DNA from: Actinopolymorpha alba DSM 45243
Lineage (GTDB): Bacteria > Actinomycetota > Actinomycetes > Propionibacteriales > Actinopolymorphaceae
NCBI RefSeq assembly: GCF_000373925.1
Contig: NZ_KB892759.1
Span: forward strand, 1,577 to 65,576
Length of the DNA stretch: 64,000 bases
Direction of reading: 5' to 3'
Part shown: positions 34,855 to 42,699 of the stretch, one piece after another
Position numbering within the stretch: the first letter of the stretch is position 1
How the letters are laid out: each line of letters starts with the position of its first letter
Made by a program: the position numbers and the translations under genes
The notes under the pieces: generated by a model
What the model saw: only the letters and a program-made list of their open reading frames with translations
What the model was told of the DNA's origin: nothing
Database searches by the model: none

Positions 34855-35280
34855 TCACACCCAGCCGCGTAGCCGCTCCGGCGTGAACCTCACGGTCTGG
34901 GAGTACGACTGGCGGAACTCCTCGTAGGTCATCCCGAGCCCCGAGATCCCCCTGGTGTACTTGCGCTTGTAGGCCGCTTCTTCCTCGCGGGTGGGACCGC
35001 CGAGGTCGAGCCTGGCCGTGCCTGAGAAGATCACGACGTCCCCGCCCTGACCGTTGCTCTCGAGATGGAGCGCGGCACGGGGGTTGTGCGCGACATGGGT
35101 GAGCTTCGGCTTGTCGGCTTGGCTGAAGATCAGGAACTCCGAGCCGGTCCAGAGGAACCACACGAGCGTGGGGAACGGCCTGGAGCTGGTCCCGACCGTC
35201 GTGATCCAGATAAGGGTGTCTCGTTCGAGACGTTTGGCGACGTGCCGACCGAATTCGGTTGAGGTGTCGAGTCCGAACAT
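34855..35280 (-). CDS. PPOX-class F420-dependent flavin-fold oxidoreductase
   Basis: A 141-aa split-barrel protein of the pyridoxamine 5'-phosphate oxidase-like superfamily. The strand pattern LIWITTVGTSSRPFPTLVWFLWTG, FLIFSQADKPKLTHVAHNPRAALHLE (seen in parts) and the C-terminal YSQTVRFTPERLRGW fit the F420-binding TIGR03667-like group, small reductases of actinobacteria. GGAGGAAG precedes the ATG. It is convergent with the TelA operon. The substrate is unknown. Confidence 0.85.
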   Translation of the reverse strand: MFGLDTSTEFGRHVAKRLERDTLIWITTVGTSSRPFPTLVWFLWTGSEFLIFSQADKPKLTHVAHNPRAALHLESNGQGGDVVIFSGTARLDLGGPTREEEAAYKRKYTRGISGLGMTYEEFRQSYSQTVRFTPERLRGWV

Positions 35281-35329
35281 GACGCTTCCTCCGTGCGTGC
35301 TCAGCGTGAGCAGGTTGGCGGTTGGCGGG

Positions 35330-35764
35330 TCAGCCGGGAAGTTCGTGTCGGGGCCACTCGATCGCGGGGCAGCGGTCCATCACCATCGCCACGCCCGCCT
35401 CGGTGGCCCGGGCGAACGCCTCCTTGTCGACCACGCCCAGCTGGAACCACACCGCTCGCGCCCCGACCTCGACCGCCTGATCCGCGATGGGGCCCGCGAG
35501 TTCGGAGCGGACGAAGACGTCGACGCAGTCGATCGCGAACGGCACCTGCGCGAGGTGGGCGTAGCCGGGCTCACCGTGCACCGTTTCCGCCCGCGGATGG
35601 ATCGGGACGATCCGCTTGCCGTGCTGCTGCAGGAACCTCGCGACGGAGTACGCCGCCCGGTCGGGGTTGTTGGACAACCCGACCACCGCCCAGATCTTGC
35701 ACTCGGCGAGGACGCGGCGGATCACCTCGGGGTCAGCCCAGGGTTCGCCCATACCCTCGATCAT
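35330..35764 (-). CDS. CoA-binding protein
   Basis: A 144-aa single-domain protein with the CoA-binding Rossmann-like fold (YccU type): IWAVVGLSNNPDRAAYSVARFL near the start, KRIVPIHPRAETVHGEPGY, and ARAVWFQLGVVDKEAFARATEAG (seen in parts). Such stand-alone domains bind CoA or a nucleotide and have no settled role. The start is uncertain: the ATG giving MIEGMGEPW is used, with another ATG four codons in. It is co-directional with the PPOX gene 49 nt downstream. Confidence 0.85.
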   Translation of the reverse strand: MIEGMGEPWADPEVIRRVLAECKIWAVVGLSNNPDRAAYSVARFLQQHGKRIVPIHPRAETVHGEPGYAHLAQVPFAIDCVDVFVRSELAGPIADQAVEVGARAVWFQLGVVDKEAFARATEAGVAMVMDRCPAIEWPRHELPG

Positions 35765-35865
35765 GCCGGGTGGTGCCGCCGGGCGCAGGCGCTTGGCCCT
35801 GAGGATTAACCGGGATGTCACCAAATGGGCGCGATTGGTCCGCGACGAAGGTGAGGGCCTCCCGC

Positions 35866-35949
35866 AATGATCACGTATACGTGGTCATTGCATGCCTCAC
35901 ACGGCACCCACGCCATGCAAGGCGGGTAATGACCACGTATACGATCATT
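35866..35949. repeat. double palindrome element (copies 4 and 5)
   Basis: Two palindromes, AATGATCACGTATACGTGGT plus CATT at 35866-35889 and a 22-nt version lacking one GT at 35928-35949, face each other around a 38-nt spacer with GCATGCC and GCCATGCAAGGC. The whole 84 nt can fold as one long hairpin. It lies between the ugd 3' end and the CoA-binding gene start. Confidence 0.8.
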
Positions 35950-35963
35950 CCGGCCCTCAGCCG

Positions 35964-37283
35964 TCAGCGGCGGCCGAGCCCGCGGTAAGTCCAGCCGGCG
36001 GCGCGCCAGGTCGGCCGGTCGAGGCAGTTCTGGCCGTCGATGACCTTGCGTTCGGCGACCACCTCGCCGAGCTTGCCCGGGTCGAGCTCCCGGAACTCCT
36101 GCCACGCCGTGAGGTGCAGGACGACGTGGGCGCCCCGGCAGGCGTCCATCACGGAGTCGGCGTAGCGCAGGGTGGGGAACGAGCGGCGGGCGTTCTCGTT
36201 GGCCTTCGGGTCGTAGACGCTCACCATCGCGCCGTGCAGGTGGATCCGGCCGGCGACGTTGAGGGCGGGGGAGTCACGGATGTCGTCGGTGTTGGCCTTG
36301 AACGCCGCACCGAGCACCGCGACCCGCTTGCCGACCCACTGGTTGTCGAGCATCTCGGCGGCCACGTCGACGACCTTCTGCCGGCGGCGGAGGTTGATCG
36401 CGTCGACCTCACGCAGGAAGGTGAGTGCCTCCTCGGCGCCCAGCTCGCCGGCGCGGGCCATGAAGGCGCGCAGGTCCTTGGGAAGGCAGCCACCGCCGTA
36501 GCCGACACCGGCGTTCAGGAACTGCCGCCCGATGCGGGTGTCGTACCCGAGCGCGTCGGCGAGGATCGTGACGTCGGCGCCCGAGGCGTCACAGAGCTCT
36601 GCCATCGCGTTGATGTAGGAGATCTTGGTGGCGAGGAAGGAGTTGGCGGCGGCCTTGACCAGCTCGGCGGTGGCGTAGTCGGACACGACGACCGGTGTGC
36701 CGCTCTTGATGACGGGTGCGAAGACCTCGCGCAGGACGCGCTCGGCGTGCTCGCTGCGGACGCCGAACACCAGCCGGTCGGGCCGGAAGAACTCCTCGAC
36801 GGCGAAGCCCTCCCGGGTGAACTCCGGGCTCCACGCGAGCTCGACCGGCACACCCTGGGGAGTGAGCTCGGCGATCTTGTCGGCCAGCCGGGCCGCGGTG
36901 CCGACGGGAACGGTGGACTCGCCCACGATCAACGCCGGCTTGGTGAGCCGGGGGACGAGAGCCTCGACGGCGGCGTCGACGTACGACATGTCGGCGGCGT
37001 ACTCACCGTCACGCTGCGGGGTGCCGACACAGATGAAGTGGACGTCGCCGAACTCCGCCGCCTCGTCGTACGACGTCGTGAACCGCAGCCGACCGGCCTC
37101 GACGTTCTTGCGCAGCAGGGGCTCGAGCTCCGGCTCGAAGAACGGCACCCGCCCCTCGGTGAGCGCGGCGACTTTCGCCGGGTCGGTGTCCACGCCGAGG
37201 ACCTCGTAGCCCAGCTCCGCGAGACAGGCGGCGTGGGTCGCACCAAGGTAACCAGTGCCAAGAACGGTGATGCGGTAACTCAC
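35964..37283 (-). CDS. ugd: UDP-glucose 6-dehydrogenase
   Basis: NAD-dependent four-electron oxidation of UDP-glucose to UDP-glucuronate. The 439-aa protein has the dinucleotide motif VLGTGYLGATHAACLAELG, the FEPELEPLL and FICVGTPQ segments, the central KAAANSFLATKISYIN helix, and the catalytic Cys in GVGYGGGCLPKDLRAF. UDP-glucuronate could feed surface polysaccharide made by the 41-54 kb genes. It diverges from the TetR gene with a 270-nt gap. Its own promoter is not evident. Confidence 0.95.
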   Translation of the reverse strand: MSYRITVLGTGYLGATHAACLAELGYEVLGVDTDPAKVAALTEGRVPFFEPELEPLLRKNVEAGRLRFTTSYDEAAEFGDVHFICVGTPQRDGEYAADMSYVDAAVEALVPRLTKPALIVGESTVPVGTAARLADKIAELTPQGVPVELAWSPEFTREGFAVEEFFRPDRLVFGVRSEHAERVLREVFAPVIKSGTPVVVSDYATAELVKAAANSFLATKISYINAMAELCDASGADVTILADALGYDTRIGRQFLNAGVGYGGGCLPKDLRAFMARAGELGAEEALTFLREVDAINLRRRQKVVDVAAEMLDNQWVGKRVAVLGAAFKANTDDIRDSPALNVAGRIHLHGAMVSVYDPKANENARRSFPTLRYADSVMDACRGAHVVLHLTAWQEFRELDPGKLGEVVAERKVIDGQNCLDRPTWRAAGWTYRGLGRR

Positions 37284-37479
37284 GGGCTCAAGCCTCCAGC
37301 GTGTGGGCCACTGCGGTGGTTCCCGGTGGACGGCGCCACGCCTGGGTGCCGCCTGCCGTAGCGGCTGGGTCAGACTCAGGCGGCGGGCTCCCCGCGTCCG
37401 GCAGGCTACCGCACCTGGGTGCGATAGGGAGCAATACTGGGCGTAGCCGGTAGGCGGCCATCGGGTGACGATGTGGGGG

Positions 37480-37515
37480 TCCTCCGGTTACGCGTGATCC
37501 TCCGGTTATGCGTCA
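37480..37515 (+). promoter_or_regulatory. tandem 18-bp repeat upstream of the TetR gene
   Basis: TCCTCCGGTTACGCGTGA is followed directly by TCCTCCGGTTATGCGTCA (16 of 18 identical). The pair ends 24 nt before the -10 box of the TetR gene, so it overlaps the promoter and could be a regulator site. Confidence 0.45.
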
Positions 37516-37539
37516 CGCTGGAGGGCCGCATCGCTGGGG

Positions 37540-37545
37540 TAGCGT
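37540..37545 (+). promoter_or_regulatory. -10 box of leaderless TetR gene promoter
   Basis: TAGCGT lies 8 nt before the ATG, with no Shine-Dalgarno. Confidence 0.45.
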
Positions 37546-37553
37546 TTCGCGCG

Positions 37554-38126
37554 ATGGCACGAAGCCCAGCTCTCCGCGATCATGTCGCGGCCGGCATCCT
37601 CGACGTGGCCGCGACGGTCATCGCGGAGCGCGGCGAGTCCGCGAGCATGTCAGAGATCGCGAAGGCCGCCGGTGTTGGGCGGGCCACGCTGTATCGCTAC
37701 TTTCCCAGCCGGGAGTCGTTGTTCCAGGCCCTGGTCGAGTCGGCGTTCGCGGACCTCACGGCACGGATCGCCGACGCCAAGCTCGACACCGTGCCCGTCG
37801 TCGAGGCGCTCGCGCGGTTCACCCGCGCGGTCATCGCGGCGGTCGGCAAGTACCGCGCGCTGGCGGTGTTCGAGAAGAGCCCCGAGCAGGCCGCCGCGGT
37901 CGAGTCCGGGCTGGTCGCGCCACTGGAGTCGCTGTTCGAGCGGGCGGCGAGCGAGGGCATCTTCCGCACCGATCTGCCGGTCAGCGCGCTGATTCCGGCG
38001 TACGTCGGGCTGCTCGAAGGTACGTCGACCCGGGTCGTTCAGGGCCAGCTTGGCCTGGAGGAGGCCAGCGCGGCGATCACCACGATCTTCCTCCACGGCG
38101 TGCTCGACGCCTCCCGTCGCGGCTGA
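37554..38126 (+). CDS. TetR/AcrR family transcriptional regulator
   Basis: A 190-aa TetR-type repressor. The DNA-binding helix-turn-helix is at about residues 24-60 (MSEIAKAAGVGRATLYRYFPSRESLFQAL in parts), followed by an all-helical ligand-binding and dimerisation domain. The ATG at MARSPALRDH begins the fold; longer frames upstream are rejected because of the -10 box. The aldo/keto reductase gene begins 89 nt downstream and has a perfect 17-bp palindrome in its promoter, a likely operator for this protein. Confidence 0.9.
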   Translation: MARSPALRDHVAAGILDVAATVIAERGESASMSEIAKAAGVGRATLYRYFPSRESLFQALVESAFADLTARIADAKLDTVPVVEALARFTRAVIAAVGKYRALAVFEKSPEQAAAVESGLVAPLESLFERAASEGIFRTDLPVSALIPAYVGLLEGTSTRVVQGQLGLEEASAAITTIFLHGVLDASRRG

Positions 38127-38177
38127 CGCCGTACCCGCGCATCCACCCCTCGCTCGGGTGGTTGACAGCGTCGACAG

Positions 38178-38194
38178 TGAGACACTGTGTCTCA
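38178..38194. promoter_or_regulatory. TetR-type operator before the aldo/keto reductase gene
   Basis: TGAGACACTGTGTCTCA is a perfect dyad (8+1+8). It sits 10 nt downstream of TTGACA (38162-38167) and so would overlap the -10 region of that promoter. TetR repressors commonly recognise such dyads; the adjacent TetR gene is the obvious candidate. Confidence 0.7.
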
Positions 38195-38215
38195 ATAACG
38201 GGATATGGAGGTCTC

Positions 38216-39187
38216 ATGGGGATGCGCAGGCTTGGTGCCACGGAGTTCGAGATCACGCCGATCGGGCTCGGGTGCATGCAGTTCGCGGGACGTGGGATAG
38301 GGGAGAGGTACTACCCCGCACTCGAGAAGGACACCGTCACGTCGATCGTGCGCAGCGCGCTCGACGGCGGGGTCAACTGGTTCGACACCGCCGAGATGTA
38401 CGGGCGGGGAAACTCCGAGCGGTCACTCACCACCGCGCTGCGCGACCTGGGCGCCGCTCCCGGCAAGGTCGTGATCGCCACCAAGTGGACGCCGTGGTTG
38501 CGGAAGGCCTCGAGCATCGGCGCCACCATCGGCGATCGGCTGGCCTCCCTCCAGGGCTACCCCGTCGACCTGCACCAGATTCACATGCCGTACGGCAGCC
38601 TCTCCTCCGTTCCCAGCCAGCTGCGGGCGATGGCCGATCTGGTCGACGCGGGCACGGTGACGTCGGTGGGGGTGAGCAACTTCTCCGCCCGGCAGATGGA
38701 GCTGGCCAGTCACCTGCTGCGTTCGCGCGGGCTCTCGCTTGCCTCCAACCAGGTCCAGATCAGCCTGCTGCACCGCAAGGCCGAGCGGGACGGGACGCTC
38801 GACGCCGCCCGCCGGCTCGGCGTGACGCTGATCGCGTTCGGGCCGCTGCGTTCTGGTCTCCTCACCGGCAAGTTCCACGAGGATCCCGAACGCATCAGGT
38901 CGATCCGCGGCGCCCGTCGGGCACTTGCCGGCTTCAATGCCAAGACCTTGGCGCGTACGGCTCCGCTCATCGACGAGCTACGGGCGATCGGTCGGGCGTA
39001 CGGCGTCACCATCAGCCAGGTCGGGCTGACCTGGCTGATCACCTTCTACGGCGACACGGTGGTGGCGATACCGGGCGCGTCCAAGCCGCGGCAGGCGACG
39101 GAGAGTGCGGCCGCGATGGACCTTCGGCTCACCCGCAAGGAGCTGGACCGTCTCGACGAACTGTCCCGTACGGGCGAGAAATCGTAG
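38216..39187 (+). CDS. aldo/keto reductase
   Basis: A 323-aa NADPH-dependent aldo/keto reductase. The catalytic tetrad is visible: Asp and Tyr in NWFDTAEMYGRG, Lys in VIATKWTPW, and His in DLHQIHMPYG; NADPH-site residues are in IAFGPLRSGLLTG and AIPGASKPRQATE. The ATG follows GGAGG by 4 nt. It is preceded by a TetR gene and a perfect operator-like palindrome, so it is probably inducible by a small molecule. Natural substrate unknown. Confidence 0.93.
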   Translation: MGMRRLGATEFEITPIGLGCMQFAGRGIGERYYPALEKDTVTSIVRSALDGGVNWFDTAEMYGRGNSERSLTTALRDLGAAPGKVVIATKWTPWLRKASSIGATIGDRLASLQGYPVDLHQIHMPYGSLSSVPSQLRAMADLVDAGTVTSVGVSNFSARQMELASHLLRSRGLSLASNQVQISLLHRKAERDGTLDAARRLGVTLIAFGPLRSGLLTGKFHEDPERIRSIRGARRALAGFNAKTLARTAPLIDELRAIGRAYGVTISQVGLTWLITFYGDTVVAIPGASKPRQATESAAAMDLRLTRKELDRLDELSRTGEKS

Positions 39188-39212
39188 GCGCGCGGGAAAA
39201 GTTACCTCGGAG

Positions 39213-39218
39213 TAGGAT
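39213..39218 (+). promoter_or_regulatory. candidate -10 box upstream of the acyl-CoA dehydrogenase
   Basis: TAGGAT in the 73-nt gap after the aldo/keto reductase gene; the downstream gene has its own strong ribosome site (AAGGAGG), so this would be a leadered transcript. Confidence 0.3.
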
Positions 39219-39260
39219 CGGGGTGTCGAATGCGGGCGAGAACTGCCGAAGGAGGCATCC

Positions 39261-40412
39261 GTGAGCGACACACCGCTGTTCGCGCCCACGCCCGAGCACG
39301 AGGCGATTCGCGAGGCCTGCCGGGCTGTCTGCGACGACAAGGTGGCCCCCAACGCTGCCGAGGTCGACCAGCAGGCGGTCTTCCCGCAGGCGTCGTACGA
39401 CGCGCTCCGCGCCGCTGACTTCCACGCGCCTCACATCCCCGAGGCCTACGACGGCGTGGGCGCCGACGCGCTCGCGACCGCGATCGTCATCGAGGAGGTG
39501 GCGCGGACCTGCGCATCGAGTTCGCTGATCCCCGCGGTCAACAAGCTCGGCACGATGCCGTTGCTGCTGGCCGGATCAGAGGACCTGCGGCGGCGCTACC
39601 TTCCGCCCGTCGCCCGCGGGGATGCGATGTTCTCCTACTGCCTGTCCGAGCCGGAGGCCGGCAGCGACGCGGCGGCCATGAAGACCCGGGCCGTCCGCCA
39701 CGGCGACACGTGGGTGCTGGATGGCGCCAAGCGCTGGATCACCAACGCGGGTGTCTCCGACTACTACACGGTGTTCGCGGTTACCGATCCCGACCAGGGC
39801 GCGCGGGGGATCTCGGCGTTCGTGGTGGAGAAGACTGATGCTGGTGTGAGCTTCGGCGCGCCGGAGAAGAAGCTCGGTATCAAGGGCTCACCCACGTGCG
39901 AGGTCTACTTCGACGGCGTACGCCTGCCGGCGGATCGGCTGGTCGGCGTCGAGGGGGAGGGATTCAAGCTCGCCCTGAGGACGCTGGACCACACCCGGGT
40001 GACGATCGCCGCGCAGGCCGTGGGCATCGCGCAGGGGGCGCTCGACTACGCGACGTCCTACGTCAGGGAACGCCGGCAGTTCGGCCGTCCGGTGGCCGAC
40101 TTCCAGGGCGTGCAGTTCATGCTCGCCGACATGGCGACGAAGCTGGAAGCCGCCCGGCAGCTCACCTATGCCGCGGCCGCCCGCAGCGAACGCTCGGACG
40201 CCGACCTGACGTTCTTCGGCGCGGCGGCGAAGTGCTTCGCGTCCGACATGGCGATGGAGGTCACCACCGACGCGGTGCAACTGCTGGGCGGCTACGGCTA
40301 CGTCCAGGACTACCCGGTCGAGCGGATGATGCGCGACGCCAAGATCACGCAGATCTACGAAGGCACCAACCAGATCCAGCGGGTCGTGATCGCCCGCCAG
40401 CTGTTGAAATAG
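39261..40412 (+). CDS. acyl-CoA dehydrogenase
   Basis: A 383-aa FAD enzyme forming 2-enoyl-CoA. Family motifs: FSYCLSEPEAGSDAAAMKT (FAD and substrate), WITNAGVSDYY, RRQFGRPVADFQGVQFMLADM, LLGGYGYVQDYPVERMMRDAK (seen in parts) and the catalytic Glu in IYEGTNQIQR. GTG start after AAGGAGG. The chain-length or branched-chain specificity is not decided; butyryl/isobutyryl or short-chain types have the same catalytic Glu position. No electron-transfer flavoprotein is adjacent. Confidence 0.94.
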   Translation: MSDTPLFAPTPEHEAIREACRAVCDDKVAPNAAEVDQQAVFPQASYDALRAADFHAPHIPEAYDGVGADALATAIVIEEVARTCASSSLIPAVNKLGTMPLLLAGSEDLRRRYLPPVARGDAMFSYCLSEPEAGSDAAAMKTRAVRHGDTWVLDGAKRWITNAGVSDYYTVFAVTDPDQGARGISAFVVEKTDAGVSFGAPEKKLGIKGSPTCEVYFDGVRLPADRLVGVEGEGFKLALRTLDHTRVTIAAQAVGIAQGALDYATSYVRERRQFGRPVADFQGVQFMLADMATKLEAARQLTYAAAARSERSDADLTFFGAAAKCFASDMAMEVTTDAVQLLGGYGYVQDYPVERMMRDAKITQIYEGTNQIQRVVIARQLLK

Positions 40413-40445
40413 CCGGGTTGCTCGGATCTGCCACGATATGGCGTC

Positions 40446-40948
40446 GTGGATTCTGATGCGACCGTGATCAAGGTGAGCCGCGCTGTGCCCATCACCGTCG
40501 GCGTGCTGGGCCTGGGATTCGTCGCCCTTTGCGTTCCGCTCCTGGTGGTCGCGACTCGACAGGTTGTCCTGCTCGCCATCCCGCTGGCCGGCGTTCTGGC
40601 GTGGTTGGCGTTCGTCTGCGTCCGGCTCATCCTTACCCGCACCGAACTCCGCATCGATGGTGGCGGAGTCACCGCGGTCAGCCGCCGCAGGACGTCGCCT
40701 GGACCTGGGACGAGGTGACCGCCGCCGGCTTCGCGACGTTCAAAGGACAGGAGTTCCTCGCGCTCCGGTTAGCCGATGGTGCTGCGACGCGCCGGCTGAG
40801 GTTCTTCCTTCACCCGAGCTGGTCTGAGGAGTTGGGGGCGGTCGTCCTCGGCCGGCTCGACACCTTTCCTACGCCGCGCGCTGAGATCCAGCAGGTGTTC
40901 CGTGAGTACGCCGGCGACCGTTGGAAGGGCCAGCTTCCGGCGTCCTGA
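40446..40948 (+). pseudogene. small membrane protein gene split by a frameshift
   Basis: Two overlapping frames form one protein. The first (GTG 40446 to about 40685) gives two transmembrane segments (VPITVGVLGLGFVALCVPLL and QVVLLAIPLAGVLAWLAFVC) and the beginning of a PH-like strand (TELRIDGGGVTAVSRR). The second frame continues from about 40690 with DVAWTWDEVTAAGFATFKGQ to a stop at 40948. A single-base change near AGCCGCCGCAGGACG would join them into roughly 167 aa, similar in layout to membrane-bound PH-domain proteins. Either a real frameshift mutation or a sequencing error. Confidence 0.6.
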
Positions 40949-40992
40949 CGTTGCTCGCCCGCGCGGCGTGAGCTGGAACGGCAGGCTGGGTT

Positions 40993-41060
40993 CAAGATCA
41001 AGTCCGACAAACTGTTCACGGTGGGCCGTCTCGGTGAACAGTTTCTCGGACTTGATCTTG
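40993..41060. repeat. long inverted repeat A
   Basis: Arms of 27 nt (CAAGATCAAGTCCGA-C-AAACTGTTCAC and its complement ending CTTGATCTTG) with a single mismatch around a 14-nt loop. It lies between the broken membrane gene and the LCP gene, convergent. It shares the core GTCCGAnAAACTGT with repeat B 18 nt further on. Confidence 0.85.
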
Positions 41061-41077
41061 GGTCAGCTCTACGACTG

Positions 41078-41139
41078 GAGTTGGGTCCGAAAACTGTAGA
41101 CCCAAGCACCGTGAGGTCTACAGTTTTCGGACCCAACTC
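41078..41139. repeat. long inverted repeat B
   Basis: Perfect 25-nt arms starting GAGTTGGGTCCGAAAACTGT and ending with the complement, loop of 12 nt (CAAGCACCGTGA). The arms carry the same core as repeat A. It lies 66 nt past the stop of the minus-strand LCP gene. No U-tract on either side. Confidence 0.88.
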
Positions 41140-41204
41140 GCGGGGACCCCCAGGAGCCCGACGGGTCAGCGGTCGCGCTACCCGCGCCCCTGTCCGCGCG
41201 ACTC

Positions 41205-42599
41205 CTAGTTCTTCGGGATCAGGCTGGGTGGGATCACCTGGTCGTCCTGCAGAGCCCGGAACAACGCGAGCGCCTTCGTCCGGTCCCAGCGAACGGCACT
41301 GCCGGCCGGCGTGCTGTAGTTCGGATCGGAGATCGGGACGGTCGTCGTGATGCCGGCGCCTGAGGAGACCGCCCGCATGGCGAGCGCGAACCGCGCGGTG
41401 TCGATGACGCCGGTGCTCTCCCCAACGCTCAGCGCGTCCCCGGACGCCAGCCCGACGCGGGTGTAGCGGATGGGGTTGATCAGCGTCGACGGGCTCAGCG
41501 TCTCCTTCATCACCGCGGCGAGGAACTGCCGCTGGCGCTCGACCCGGCCGAGGTCGCCCTTGGGGTCGAAGTACCGCGCCCTGACGAACCCCAGAGAGTC
41601 TGGCCCGTTGAGCACCTGGCAGCCGGCAGGGAGGTCGATGTGTGCCTTCTTGTCCTTGATGGGCTTCTCCAGGCACATCTCGACGCCGCCCAGGCCCTCG
41701 ACGACACCGACGAACCCGCCGAACCCGATCTCGACGTAGTCGTCCATCCGCAGCCCGGTGGCGTTCTCGACCGTCTCGGTGAGGAGCTTCGGGCCCCCGA
41801 ACGCGAACGCCGCGTTGATCTTGTTGCGGCCATGGCCGGGGATCGGCACGTAGGAGTCGCGGGGAATGGAGACGAGCGTGGGCGCGCCGCCGAGACCGGG
41901 GACGTGCAGCACCATGATCGTGTCGGTACGCCGACCGCCGGCGTTGCCGGTGCCGAGTTTGGAGCGTTGCTCCGGGGTGAGGCCCTCCCGGCTGTCGGAT
42001 CCCACCAGGAGGTAGTTGGTGCCGGAACTGTCGGCCGGGCGGGTGCCGGCTGGCTCGAAGGCCACCTTGTCGACCCGGCTCCAGGCGAGGAGGGGTACGC
42101 CGACCAGCATGACGAGGTAGGCCAGCAGCAGGAAGAGCAGGATGCGCAGGACGCGGACGCGCGGGCGGCGACGGGGCCCCCGCAGGCGACCGGGCGGAGG
42201 GCCAGGTGGCCGACCGGGTGGCCTGGTCGAGCGCTGCGGGTAGTCCTCGGCGCGCGACCGGCCGGACGACGGGTACGTGTCCTGGCCGGCATATCCGCCG
42301 TATTCATCGCCTGGCGGGTAGCCGCCGTACTCACCACCGCTTGGCGGGTAGCCGCCGTACCCCCCGCCGTCGGGGGGATAGCCACCCTGCCCGCCGCCGG
42401 GGGAGTAGGCCCCCGGGTTCGTGGGCATGACCTGTGTGGACTCGGGCGGAGGAGGCGGAGGCAGGTTGCCGCGCCGCTCACCGCGTGATCGAGTCCGCGG
42501 GCGCGGCTGGTTGGGGTTGTCGTACAGCCAGCCGTAGTCCGACTCCTGTCCCGCGTTGGGAGAAGGGTCGGGTCCGTAGGGGTCGCCGCCGTTCGGCAT
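41205..42599 (-). CDS. LCP family cell-wall ligase (LytR-CpsA-Psr)
   Basis: A 464-aa membrane protein of the LCP family, which attach wall polymers (teichoic acids, arabinogalactan, capsule) from lipid carriers to peptidoglycan. A Gly/Tyr/Pro-rich cytosolic tail with repeated GGYPP units occupies about residues 60-105, one transmembrane helix lies near 150-172 (VLRILLFLLLAYLVMLVGVP), then the extracellular LCP domain with NYLLVGSDSREG, RTDTIMVLHV, SIPRDSYVPIPGHGRNKINAAFAFGG (in parts) and VRARYFDPKGDLGRVERQRQF, where the Asp and Arg residues bind pyrophosphate. The ATG is chosen because ACCGTA/TACGGT is placed as its -10 box. Start region low-complexity. Confidence 0.93.
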   Translation of the reverse strand: MPNGGDPYGPDPSPNAGQESDYGWLYDNPNQPRPRTRSRGERRGNLPPPPPPESTQVMPTNPGAYSPGGGQGGYPPDGGGYGGYPPSGGEYGGYPPGDEYGGYAGQDTYPSSGRSRAEDYPQRSTRPPGRPPGPPPGRLRGPRRRPRVRVLRILLFLLLAYLVMLVGVPLLAWSRVDKVAFEPAGTRPADSSGTNYLLVGSDSREGLTPEQRSKLGTGNAGGRRTDTIMVLHVPGLGGAPTLVSIPRDSYVPIPGHGRNKINAAFAFGGPKLLTETVENATGLRMDDYVEIGFGGFVGVVEGLGGVEMCLEKPIKDKKAHIDLPAGCQVLNGPDSLGFVRARYFDPKGDLGRVERQRQFLAAVMKETLSPSTLINPIRYTRVGLASGDALSVGESTGVIDTARFALAMRAVSSGAGITTTVPISDPNYSTPAGSAVRWDRTKALALFRALQDDQVIPPSLIPKN

Positions 42600-42606
42600 A
42601 GGGGGC

Positions 42607-42612
42607 ACCGTA
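42607..42612 (-). promoter_or_regulatory. -10 box of leaderless LCP gene promoter
   Basis: On the minus strand TACGGT lies 7 nt before the ATG of the LCP gene; no Shine-Dalgarno. A GTG overlapping the box is the alternative start and is less likely. Confidence 0.5.
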
Positions 42613-42699
42613 CCTGCTCAACCTAAGACTCGCATCGTGGTCATCGGAGCGTGAACAGGTCGGCGTGGCGATTCTTCCCGAGATGTCTGGTGTGTTGGT

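Noticed and set aside
42280-42420. CRISPR-like array in the LCP gene
   Set aside because: The repeats encode an in-frame Gly-Tyr-Pro-Pro tail and have no spacers.
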